Part shown: one piece after another, positions 8,085-15,159 of the stretch
Layout of the letters: every line of letters begins with the position of its first letter
How positions within the stretch are numbered: the first letter of the stretch is position 1
NCBI GenBank assembly: GCA_964551635.1
Contig: CAZKDZ010000026.1
Location: 1 to 38,959, forward strand
Length of the DNA stretch: 38,959 nucleotides
Reading direction: 5' to 3'
Origin: JAAXHE01 sp964551635
GTDB lineage: Bacteria > Latescibacterota > UBA2968 > GCA-2709665
Notes under the pieces: model-generated
Told to the model about the DNA's origin: nothing
Seen by the model: only the letters and a program-made list of their open reading frames with translations
Database searches by the model: none
Translations under genes and position numbers: made by a program

Positions 8085-9521
8085 TCACGTCAGCCTTGGA
8101 AAAAGGGGCTGACTTTTTTTTACACGCGATTTTGAGAAGCTGGTCTCAATTCTACGCGCAGTACAAGGAAGAAAGGGTCTCAGGACAATTGAAATCTCAC
8201 GAACGCACGCGATCCAGGCCAGGAGGTGTTCCGACAACCTTTCGGCCTTCTGTCTCTTCAGGAGATCCCAGGGGCGTGCTGCGTCGATTTCGCGGTTCAG
8301 CTCTCCTATGCGCAACCAGATGGTCCGGAGTGCGCCGGCGAAGTCGAACCCGTCCAGCGCGGCGCTCAGGTCCTGCGGAATCCGGGAGTCACGGGGTTCC
8401 ACCGGACCGCAACCGGACTTTTCGCAGAGCGCTTCCAGCCGGCGAACCAGGTTGCCGAGGCCATTCGCCAGGTCCGAATTGTACAGGTCCCGAAGCCGGG
8501 CTTCCGATACGTCTCCGTCCTCCCAGGAGCGTACGGCCCGGAGCAGATAGTATCTGAGGGCGTCGGCGCCGAAACGCCGGATCAGCGGGAACGGATCCAC
8601 GGCGTTGCCCTGCGACTTCCCGATCTTGCGGCCCTCGACGGTCAGGTGTCCATGTACGAAGATCGTCCCCGGCAGCGGCAGGCCGGCCGAGAGCAACAGG
8701 GCCGGCCAGTATATCGCATGGAATTTGAGGATGTCTTTGCCGATCACGTGGATCCTGGCGGAGCAGTTCTCCCAGTAGCGCACATAATTCTCTTCGTTTG
8801 AGCCGTAGCCAGGGCCGGTGAGGTAGTTGGTCAGGGCGTCGAACCAGACGTACATAACCTGCGTTGGGTCTCCGGGTACGGGCACGCCCCAGCCTCCCGA
8901 TCTCTCCCGATTGCGGGAAATGCTGAAATCCCGCAGGCCGCGGCGGATGAAGGCAAGCGCCTCGTTTCGCCGGGCTTCCGGGAGAATGCGCAGCCTTCCG
9001 GACGCGATCAGGGTCTCGAGCGCCTTCTGCCAGGCGGACAGGCGGAAGAAATAGTTCGTTTCCTCGACAATCTCGGGCTCGACGCCGTGTACGGGGCACC
9101 GTCCGTCCGCCAGATCCCTCTTCAGATAGAAGTCCTCGCAGCCCGCGCAATACAAGCCCCGGTATTTTTTGAGTACGATATCCTCCTTGCGGCAGGCAAG
9201 CCAGAACCGGGAGGCCCCGCGGAAATGCGCATCGGAGGAAGAGCGAATGAAGCGGTTGTGAGTGACATCGAGGGCGCTGGCGAGGTCCTGGAAGACGGCG
9301 GCGTTCCGGTCGCAGAGCTGCCGGGGCGTCAGGCCTTCGCTCTGGGCGGCCTGCACGTTCTTGAATGCGTTCTCGTCGGTACCGGTCAGCAGGAACGTGT
9401 CGTCGCCGTGCAGCCGGCGCCAGCGGGCGATCACGTCGGCCTGCACGAGCTCCAGCGCGAAGCCCACGTGCGGGCGGGCGTTGACGTACGGAATCGAGGT
9501 CGATACATAGGCAGTCTTCAT
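8085..9521 (-). CDS. metG: methionyl-tRNA synthetase
   Basis: 478 residues. Charges tRNA-Met (initiator and elongator) in the cytoplasm. The start is the ATG at 9521 (MKTAYVSTSIPYVNARPHVG), with GGAAGGG 7 bases upstream. The class I HIGH-type motif is ARPHVGFALE and the KMSKS-type motif is GRKIGKSQGN. A zinc knuckle is visible as CAGCEDF and CPVHG. The anticodon-binding alpha domain ends in the conserved QPLFPRL. It has no C-terminal EMAP/tRNA-binding domain, so this is a short-form enzyme with a shortened final linker. The last codons overlap the plus-strand dnaJ terminator. Upstream lie a promoter, a leader ORF and a terminator, suggesting attenuation. Confidence 0.95.
   Translation of the reverse strand: MKTAYVSTSIPYVNARPHVGFALELVQADVIARWRRLHGDDTFLLTGTDENAFKNVQAAQSEGLTPRQLCDRNAAVFQDLASALDVTHNRFIRSSSDAHFRGASRFWLACRKEDIVLKKYRGLYCAGCEDFYLKRDLADGRCPVHGVEPEIVEETNYFFRLSAWQKALETLIASGRLRILPEARRNEALAFIRRGLRDFSISRNRERSGGWGVPVPGDPTQVMYVWFDALTNYLTGPGYGSNEENYVRYWENCSARIHVIGKDILKFHAIYWPALLLSAGLPLPGTIFVHGHLTVEGRKIGKSQGNAVDPFPLIRRFGADALRYYLLRAVRSWEDGDVSEARLRDLYNSDLANGLGNLVRRLEALCEKSGCGPVEPRDSRIPQDLSAALDGFDFAGALRTIWLRIGELNREIDAARPWDLLKRQKAERLSEHLLAWIACVREISIVLRPFLPCTARRIETSFSKSRVKKSQPLFPRLT
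8089..8122 (+). terminator. rho-independent terminator of the dnaJ operon, inside the metG 3' end
   Basis: Stem GTCAGCC (8089-8095) with GGCTGAC (8107-8113), an 11-base loop, then nine T's (8114-8122) on the plus strand. The same bases encode the last residues of metG on the minus strand. Confidence 0.85.
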
Positions 9522-9538
9522 AGCGAAACCCTTCCGAT

Positions 9539-9575
9539 AAAAAAAACCCACCGCCGATCCGCCGACGGTGGGTTT
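9539..9575 (-). terminator. leader terminator directly before metG
   Basis: On the minus strand: AAACCCACCG, a 12-base loop, CGGTGGGTTT, running into a T-run (complement of the eight A's at 9539-9546). It ends about 18 bases before the metG start and abuts its ribosome-binding site. This position is typical of an attenuator rather than an end-of-gene terminator. Confidence 0.85.
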
Positions 9576-9609
9576 GTTGATTGGTGTACCGTTGTACTTT
9601 AGTTCGATT

Positions 9610-9762
9610 TCATGGGATGCTCCGCCGCGGACGTCCGTTGGAGATGGAGGACATCATTCGCATCGAAATCACGGTGACGCGGGTCGACGCAATGCCATGC
9701 GGAATGGCTGAGGGTCGCCACGTGACATGCGACCCGATAACTGTATACTGAACGGATTTCAT
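9610..9762 (-). CDS. putative metG leader peptide with clustered Met codons (50 aa)
   Basis: A 50-codon ORF starting at the ATG at 9762, with GGAG 6 bases upstream and about 20 bases after the predicted transcription start. Residues 33-38 read SMRMMS, giving three Met codons within four. The ORF ends 35 bases before the leader terminator stem. The arrangement resembles ribosome-mediated attenuation as in amino-acid biosynthesis and pheST leaders. Here scarce charged tRNA-Met would stall the ribosome and favour metG readthrough. Translation and a competing antiterminator fold are inferred, not shown. A T-box was considered, but no canonical T-box core is visible. Confidence 0.4.
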   Translation of the reverse strand: MKSVQYTVIGSHVTWRPSAIPHGIASTRVTVISMRMMSSISNGRPRRSIP

Positions 9763-9788
9763 TTGACGCTCCCGATTGTGTGGGCGTA

Positions 9789-9817
9789 AAGATAGATGGA
9801 CTTGCAGGAAATGTCAA
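9789..9817 (-). promoter_or_regulatory. sigma70-type promoter of metG
   Basis: On the minus strand: TTGACA (9817-9812), a 17-base spacer, then TATCTT (9794-9789). Transcription would start near 9782, leaving a leader of about 260 nt before metG. Confidence 0.75.
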
Positions 9818-9895
9818 GGCCAACTGGCGGACGTGCTGCCTTTCGGGTATTGCCACGTGCAGATCGTAAGGGGATGATTCCATGCTGCAGTAGAT

Positions 9896-10030
9896 CCTTC
9901 GTCGGCCTGGCGAGCTTCTCTGGATGACAATCAGAGTGAACTTCCCGCGGATGCGTTTTCAGGACGTAGGACCCAGGCCACTTCGACAGGCTCAGTGCAA
10001 GTCCTCTGGATGACAGTTCAACTGAACACT
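9896..10030. repeat. two diverged copies of a dispersed intergenic repeat
   Basis: Around 9896-9945 and again at about 9981-10030, similar segments occur that share CTTCG near the start and CTCTGGATGACA in the second half (the second contains CTTCGACAGGCTCAGTGCA). Elements of this kind are common intergenic repeats in metagenomic genomes. The remainder of 9820-10120 holds nothing I recognise. Confidence 0.5.
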
Positions 10031-10124
10031 TGACCGATGACTTTCGACGATGGTCATTGCAAGACATGTCGTTCAGTGCGTAGCCGAAACAGAACCCGTA
10101 CATCGTGAATCTGTTATCTAGCCC

Positions 10125-10153
10125 TTGTCCTTTTGGCGGTATGGGCTTACATT
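10125..10153 (+). promoter_or_regulatory. possible promoter of the mraY-like operon
   Basis: TTGTCC (10125-10130), a 17-base spacer and TACATT (10148-10153). Each box matches consensus at four of six bases. It would start a transcript about 100 bases before the mraY-like gene. Confidence 0.35.
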
Positions 10154-10258
10154 GTCGAAGACAGCAAAACCGGCGCTTTTCCGCCGGTCGCCCGGGTGCC
10201 ATTTTAAAACGGGCGCCGCCTTGTTATCGCGGACATTGCAGGAGATAGGGATTCGGCT

Positions 10259-11308
10259 TTGCTTTTCTGGTTGGGAGAGCGTTTCGCAGACGTTTACGGT
10301 CCTCTTCGGTTGTTGACGTCCTATCTGTTTCTGGCCGTCCTCGGCACGGCAATGGCAGGATTCTTCACCTGGCGTCTGCTGCCCCGGTTGTGGATACGGC
10401 TGCCCAAGGACCGGGGCCGGGAGTACGCCGTGGAGAACGAACAGAGCCATGGCAAACCGGTTGGCGCCGGCATCATCTTCATTCCGATCTACGTCGCCGT
10501 CTGTGTCCTCGTCCTCCCGCCAGGCTTACAGTACTGGCAGATCCTCGGGTGCGTCCTGCTCGCGATGGTGGCAGGGTTTCTGGACGATCGAAGTCCGGGC
10601 GGATGGGGCGAGTATCGCGTGGGCGCCATCGATCTGGGCATCTCGTTGCTGGGCGCCATGGTCATCTGTCAGCTGGAGCCGGTTCAACTCTGGTTGCCGC
10701 TGATGAAGACGCCTGTTTCGGTTCCGCCGTGGATATTCGTGCCCGGCGCCGCGCTGTTGATCTGGGTCTCGATCAACGCCACCAACTGTACCGACGGCGT
10801 GGATGGGCTGTCGGGAAGTCTGAGCGTGATGGCATTCGTCTACCTGGCCACGATTCTGTACGGGATCGTGGGACACCGGGACATCGCCAGGTACCTGCTC
10901 GTGCCGCATTACCCGGATGGCGCGGTCTGGGCGCTGTTTGCATTTGTCATGGCCGGATGTCTGGCCGGCTACCTCTGGTACAATGCGTACCCCAGTTCGG
11001 TTCTCATGGGTGACGCGGGCTCCCGGCCGATGGGCTTCCTGCTCGGGATACTGGTTCTGGCGTGCGGAAATCCGTTTCTGATCGTGGTCGTTGCCGGCGT
11101 GGTTCTAGTGAACGGCGCCACGGGGCTCCTGAAAGTCGCGTTTCTGCGGTTTTTGAAGATCGGGATATTCAGGACGGTTCGTTATCCGCTGCACGATCAC
11201 TTCCGTCACAAGAACGGCTGGTCGAATACCCACGTGCTCGTGCGGTTCATCCTGCTTCAGGCATTCGTAACGCCAATCCTGCTGGTTCTGCTGGTCAAGA
11301 TCCGTTGA
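10259..11308 (+). CDS. mraY: MraY-like phospho-N-acetylmuramoyl-pentapeptide transferase (divergent)
   Basis: 349 residues with about ten membrane segments. MraY transfers phospho-MurNAc-pentapeptide onto undecaprenyl phosphate, forming lipid I at the inner membrane. The TTG start at 10259 is chosen because it gives the typical MLFWLGERF beginning and no ATG lies upstream in frame; GGAG is about 14 bases away. Family motifs: FLDDRS, NATNCTDGVDGLSG (usually NLTDGLDGL), MGDAGSRPMGF (usually GDTGSLALGG) and HDHFRHKNGWSN (usually HHHFE.KGW). The KKGTPTMGG motif is replaced by SHGKPVGAG. It lies outside any division/cell-wall cluster and is followed by two amidohydrolase-type genes. It could be the only MraY or a specialised paralogue acting on another polyprenyl-linked sugar. 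Confidence 0.82.
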   Translation: MLFWLGERFADVYGPLRLLTSYLFLAVLGTAMAGFFTWRLLPRLWIRLPKDRGREYAVENEQSHGKPVGAGIIFIPIYVAVCVLVLPPGLQYWQILGCVLLAMVAGFLDDRSPGGWGEYRVGAIDLGISLLGAMVICQLEPVQLWLPLMKTPVSVPPWIFVPGAALLIWVSINATNCTDGVDGLSGSLSVMAFVYLATILYGIVGHRDIARYLLVPHYPDGAVWALFAFVMAGCLAGYLWYNAYPSSVLMGDAGSRPMGFLLGILVLACGNPFLIVVVAGVVLVNGATGLLKVAFLRFLKIGIFRTVRYPLHDHFRHKNGWSNTHVLVRFILLQAFVTPILLVLLVKIR

Positions 11309-11328
11309 ACCATCCGTAAGAGGAGCGT

Positions 11329-12675
11329 ATGGACGGAAAAGAGGCGTTGAAGCGAAGAATCTGCGAGGCCATCGATCGCCGCCGCGGACAGATCGAGCGG
11401 ATCGGTGACCACATCATGGCCCACCCCGAGACGGGATTCAAGGAGTTCGAGACCGCCAGGCTTGCGGAAAGTACCATGGAGGAATTCGGCATTTCGCCGG
11501 AAACCGGGCTGGGAATTACGGGCGTTAAGGGAGTCCTCCGCGGCGCGAAACCCGGCCCGACGGTGGCCCTGATCGGCGAGCTGGACTCACTTGTAGTACC
11601 GGACCATCCCATGTCGGACCCCGATACCGGCGCCGCCCACGCGTGCGGCCACAACGCCCAGATGGCCGGACTGCTGGGCGCGATGATGGGGATGGTGGAC
11701 ACCGGCGCGGCAGAGTCCATGGCCGGAAACGTCGTGTTCTTCGCGGTGCCGGCGGAAGAGTACATCGAGGTCGAGTACCGGATGGGGCTGGTCAGGGAAG
11801 GAAAGCTGGAGTTTCTGGGCGGAAAACCGGAACTCGTCCGGCTCGGTCAATTCGACGACGTTGACATGGCGGCGATGATCCATACACACAGCGACTCCAA
11901 CATGAAGAAAGCGGCCATTTCCGAGTCGTGCAACGGGTGCCTGGTGAAGATGATCCACTTCATCGGCAAGGCCGCGCACGCCGGAGGCGCGCCGCACAGG
12001 GGGATCAACGCGTTGAACGCCGCCCAGATCGCATTGGCGGCGATTCACGCGCAGCGGGAGACGTTTCGGGATGCGGACGCGATCCGCGTGCATCCGATCA
12101 TCACCAAGGGCGGAGATATCGTGAACGTGGTGCCCGCGGAGGTCAGGATGGAGACGTACGTCAGGGGTAAGACGAACGAAGCCATGCTGGACGCCAACGA
12201 AAAGGTCGACCGCGCGGTCCGCGCCGGGGCCATGGCGGTGGGCGCGAGGGTGGAGATCGAAACGCTTCCAGGGTACCTGCCGCTTCGGAACGATCCGGAA
12301 CTCAGCGCGGTTTTCGAAGCCAATTCAAAGGCGTTGTTCGGGGAGGACGAAGTCTGTGAGGTTTCGCACCGAACGGGTTCCACCGATATGGGCGACCTGT
12401 CCCACATCATGCCGGCGATCCATCCGTACATGGCCGGGGCGGACGGCGTGGGCCACAGCGCGGATTGGCACATTTCCGACAGGGAGATGGGATATCTTGC
12501 GCCCGCGAAATCGCTGGCGTTGCTGGCGGTGGACCTGCTGCACGGCGACGGCGGGGCGGCAGCGGATCTGCTCAGGGATTACAGGCCGGCGATGACGAAG
12601 GACGAATACCTGGCGTTTCAACGGGCGCTGTTCAAGACGGAGATCTACGACGGCGCGCGCGACGGGGAAGGATAG
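11329..12675 (+). CDS. M20-family metallo-amidohydrolase (AbgB-like)
   Basis: 448 residues. Zinc-dependent hydrolase of N-acyl amino acids or small peptides; aminobenzoyl-glutamate hydrolase subunit B is the nearest family I recognise. The metal site is visible as GAAHACGHNA (H104, H108), the catalytic glutamates PAEE (E143, E144) and a later IHTHSD. The lid/dimerisation domain has GKAAHAGGAPHRGINALNA (about 215-233). The start ATG follows GAGGAG by 5 bases. It begins 20 bases after the mraY-like gene and its stop is one base from the next ATG, so the three are almost certainly one operon. There is no signal peptide. Confidence 0.9.
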   Translation: MDGKEALKRRICEAIDRRRGQIERIGDHIMAHPETGFKEFETARLAESTMEEFGISPETGLGITGVKGVLRGAKPGPTVALIGELDSLVVPDHPMSDPDTGAAHACGHNAQMAGLLGAMMGMVDTGAAESMAGNVVFFAVPAEEYIEVEYRMGLVREGKLEFLGGKPELVRLGQFDDVDMAAMIHTHSDSNMKKAAISESCNGCLVKMIHFIGKAAHAGGAPHRGINALNAAQIALAAIHAQRETFRDADAIRVHPIITKGGDIVNVVPAEVRMETYVRGKTNEAMLDANEKVDRAVRAGAMAVGARVEIETLPGYLPLRNDPELSAVFEANSKALFGEDEVCEVSHRTGSTDMGDLSHIMPAIHPYMAGADGVGHSADWHISDREMGYLAPAKSLALLAVDLLHGDGGAAADLLRDYRPAMTKDEYLAFQRALFKTEIYDGARDGEG

Positions 12676-12676
12676 A

Positions 12677-14305
12677 ATGGCGCATACGAGCGACTCCGAA
12701 ATAGGCTGGAATGCCGTCAGCAGTACGGGCGCGGTTGCCGCGGGCGGAGCTGGCGCCGTGGCGGCCGGGATTCAAATCCTGGATCGCGGCGGGAATGCGG
12801 CGGACGCGGCGGCGGGGACCATCCTCGCGCTGAACGTGACCGATCACGGCGCGTGTTCCATCGGCGGCGAGGTACCGGTGATCCTCTATGATGCCGGCAG
12901 GAATGAAGTGAAAACGCTTTCCGGACAGGGCCGGGCGCCGCTTTCGCAGGAAGCGATCGACTGGTACATGGCAAACGGCATTCCCGACAGGGACATCAAG
13001 ATGGCGCCTGTCCCATCGGTCGTGGATCTGTGTACGACGCTGCTCATCCGGTACGGTACGCGGTCTTTCGAAGAGATCGTATCCCCCACGCTGGAGATCC
13101 TGGATCAAGGTGAGGAATCCTGGCATCCCAGGCTTGCTGTGACACTGCGCAGGCTGGTCGAGGCGGAGCTGGCGGCGCGCGGAAGCCGCGAGGAGAAGGT
13201 GGCGGCCGCGAGCGACCGCTTCTACGGACGAAACGGGGCCTGCCAGGACGTTGCCGGTGACCTTGAGGCGGACTACATCGAAAAGGGAGGTTTTCTCCGC
13301 AAGGCGGACCTGTCAGCCCACCGGACGCTGGTTGAAGACCCGGTGGCGGTCAACTACCGGGGATATGACGTTTACAAATGCGGACCGTGGACGCAGGGGC
13401 CGTACCTCTGCCAGGCGCTGCGTCTGCTGGAGGGCTTCGACCTGAAATCCATGGGCCATCTTTCCGCGGATTACGTGCACGTGTCCGTCGAAGCGCTCAA
13501 GCTGGCCATGGCCGACAGGGACGCGTACTACGCCGATCCGGAATTCGCGGACGTTCCGATGGCCGATCTGCTGTCGGACGCCTATAGCGAAATTCGCAGG
13601 CCGCTGATCGATATGGAAAAGGCGTCATTGGAAGCCCGGCCCGGCGATCCGTACGGCATGAATGCGCTGCGCGGCGAGGGTGTGTTCGAGCCGGGCATCG
13701 GCGGGACGACCACGTGCGTGGTTGCGGATCGCTGGGGAAACGTCGTTTCGGCAACGCCAAGCGCGAATGTGTACCGCGGTGAATCCCCTCTGGGCGGACG
13801 GACCGGGGTATCGTACGGCAACCGCCTCCGAAGTTTGAATACGACCCCGGGCCATCCCAACTGCATCCAGCCTGGAAAACGTCCGCGCATCACGCTGACG
13901 CCCACGCTCGTCCTGAAAGACGGCATGCCGATTCTGGCGATCAGCGTCGCGGGAGGAGACCTTCAGGACCAGGCGACGCTGAACCTGCTCCTGGATTTCA
14001 TCGAGTTCGATATGCTTCCCGAAAACGCCGTCACCGCGCCGCGTTTCGCCACGGCCCACCACGAGGACTCGTTCGATCCGAATCCCGATCGCCCCGCAAC
14101 GTTCAAACAGGTCGGCTCTCTCTCGATCAGCGACAGGGTGAGCCGGGAAGTACGGGACGCACTCGCGGCGCGCGGGCATCGCGTTGCGCCGAGCGACGGA
14201 CCGATTGCGACGCCGGTCATGCTGTTCATCGATCAGCAAAACGGACGCTTCCACGCCGCCGGCGACCCCGCCGCGGGACGCCACGCGGCCGGGCTGGAGG
14301 GATAA
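12677..14305 (+). CDS. gamma-glutamyltransferase-family N-terminal nucleophile hydrolase
   Basis: 542 residues. GGT enzymes self-cleave before a threonine that then attacks gamma-glutamyl bonds. Here the site is probably T344 in GIGGTTTCVVADRWGN; the usual TTH becomes TTT. The N-terminal GGNAADAAAG and the glycine-rich SVAGGDLQDQ near 430 fit the family. It has no signal peptide, unlike periplasmic GGTs, so it is probably cytoplasmic. The initiation codon is separated from the M20 stop by one base, indicating translational coupling; with the M20 gene it suggests catabolism of small amide-linked or gamma-glutamyl compounds. The substrate-binding pocket differs from E. coli GGT, so glutathione should not be assumed. 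Confidence 0.88.
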   Translation: MAHTSDSEIGWNAVSSTGAVAAGGAGAVAAGIQILDRGGNAADAAAGTILALNVTDHGACSIGGEVPVILYDAGRNEVKTLSGQGRAPLSQEAIDWYMANGIPDRDIKMAPVPSVVDLCTTLLIRYGTRSFEEIVSPTLEILDQGEESWHPRLAVTLRRLVEAELAARGSREEKVAAASDRFYGRNGACQDVAGDLEADYIEKGGFLRKADLSAHRTLVEDPVAVNYRGYDVYKCGPWTQGPYLCQALRLLEGFDLKSMGHLSADYVHVSVEALKLAMADRDAYYADPEFADVPMADLLSDAYSEIRRPLIDMEKASLEARPGDPYGMNALRGEGVFEPGIGGTTTCVVADRWGNVVSATPSANVYRGESPLGGRTGVSYGNRLRSLNTTPGHPNCIQPGKRPRITLTPTLVLKDGMPILAISVAGGDLQDQATLNLLLDFIEFDMLPENAVTAPRFATAHHEDSFDPNPDRPATFKQVGSLSISDRVSREVRDALAARGHRVAPSDGPIATPVMLFIDQQNGRFHAAGDPAAGRHAAGLEG

Positions 14306-14393
14306 CGGGAGAAAAATCCGTCAAAACGTGTACGGTTTGCCGAAGTAAGTCCGGGTGGCCGATCCGCGCAATCGGACGTTGCTTCTTCCCACG

Positions 14394-14427
14394 GGCCTTG
14401 CTGATAGTATGTCAGCAGGGCCTTTTT
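14394..14427 (+). terminator. rho-independent terminator after the GGT-family gene
   Basis: An 11-bp stem (14394-14404 with 14412-14422, one G-U pair), a 7-base loop and TTTTTC. It ends the mraY-like/M20/GGT operon. From 14428 to about 14700 I see no gene or recognisable element. Confidence 0.9.
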
Positions 14428-14747
14428 CTATGTTGATTTCGCGACCCCGACCTGACTGAAACCGAACACATCCGGCAACGATACCTATCCGCATTCAATT
14501 CTACGTGGCTTCCACCCACGGTTACGCTCATTTTCCCGCAATCGACGTTCAAGTTCTCCAACCCGACTCGCGCCTCACGACTCTCCCCGGTCGCCATAAC
14601 CTCCCATTGAGTTTCTGATTCAAACGCGTACCAATCCGGTCATGGACCGACGGCAATCCCCGCCCTCGGGTCGACGGACCGGTATTGCCGGGCATCTCTA
14701 TGTTTGTACGTAAAATCATGATATAATAATGACAAGTAACAGATAGC

Positions 14748-14797
14748 GTCACCATAATATCATGATAAATATCCGCTTAAGTCACCATACAGTTATG
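14748..14797 (+). promoter_or_regulatory. 11-bp-phased GTCACC boxes upstream of the giant surface gene
   Basis: GTCACC at 14748 and again at 14781 (33 bases apart). Weaker copies fall on the same 11-bp register: ATCATG at 14759 and GTTATG at 14792. The position at 14770 is not conserved. They lie in an AT-rich stretch just before the candidate -35 box at 14801. Direct repeats with an 11-bp period are the usual target of PhoB/OmpR-type winged-helix domains, which occur in three proteins of this window. Confidence 0.5.
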
Positions 14798-14800
14798 TTT

Positions 14801-14830
14801 TTGCATGTTATCACGATAATTATATATTAT
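14801..14830 (+). promoter_or_regulatory. candidate promoter of the giant surface gene
   Basis: TTGCAT (14801-14806), an 18-base spacer, TATTAT (14825-14830). A second -10 reading is TATATT at 14823. It would give a leader of about 320 bases containing a gene relic. Confidence 0.45.
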
Positions 14831-14933
14831 CTGCGGAAAAGGTAGACCGCAAACCGTCTCAGCCGGAAGAGCTTCCTGTATACGCAACGTCGCACACGAT
14901 TCAGGGATGCAGGATCCCGGGATGTAGCGGCAG

Positions 14934-15016
14934 GCAGCCGCGTTGAAGTCGATGGCAGCGTGGTCTGTGATGGAAAATAACCGGCTTTCTGATCAATACC
15001 TTCGGCGGAATGAACA
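14934..15016 (+). repeat. leader segment shared with the 936-residue protein gene (copy 1)
   Basis: Similar to 27154-27230. Both contain GCGTTGAAG followed by C/TCGA, then CGTGG and CTGTG, and end in CGGCGGAATG (15003-15012 and 27211-27220). Copy 1 has roughly 10-20 extra bases in the middle. Both precede very large secreted-protein genes, so a common ancestral promoter/leader is likely. Confidence 0.55.
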
Positions 15017-15017
15017 C

Positions 15018-15139
15018 GACAGCAACGGCAACGCCACCGGGGATAACAAGCTCACGCTCAGAGGCGGCGCCATCGAGCAGGCCGTGACGGACGTGGCCGA
15101 GGACCTGAGCCACGATCCAGCGACCCCCAATGTCGATCA
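15018..15139 (+). pseudogene. relic of a multi-Ig-like surface protein gene
   Basis: The frame reads KLTLRGGAIEQAVTDVAEDL, then SHDP. This corresponds to KLRLNGGAIRQAVTDVAANL, then SHDP in the 936-residue protein (DNA 28847-28965). The nucleotide match is also strong: CAGGCCGTGACGGACGTGGC is present in both. The fragment has no start of its own and stops just before the ribosome-binding site of the giant gene, inside its leader. It joins directly to the shared leader segment, as if most of an older gene had been deleted. Confidence 0.7.
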
Positions 15140-15159
15140 GCCATGCGCAGGAGATTCAT

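Noticed and set aside
9576..9782. T-box riboswitch in the metG leader
   Set aside because: No GGTGGNACCGCG-like core was found; only a palindromic GGACGTCC segment is present.
9599..9883. 94-codon minus-strand ORF upstream of metG
   Set aside because: It starts upstream of the near-consensus metG promoter, has no domain, and competes with the leader ORF that has a proper ribosome-binding site.
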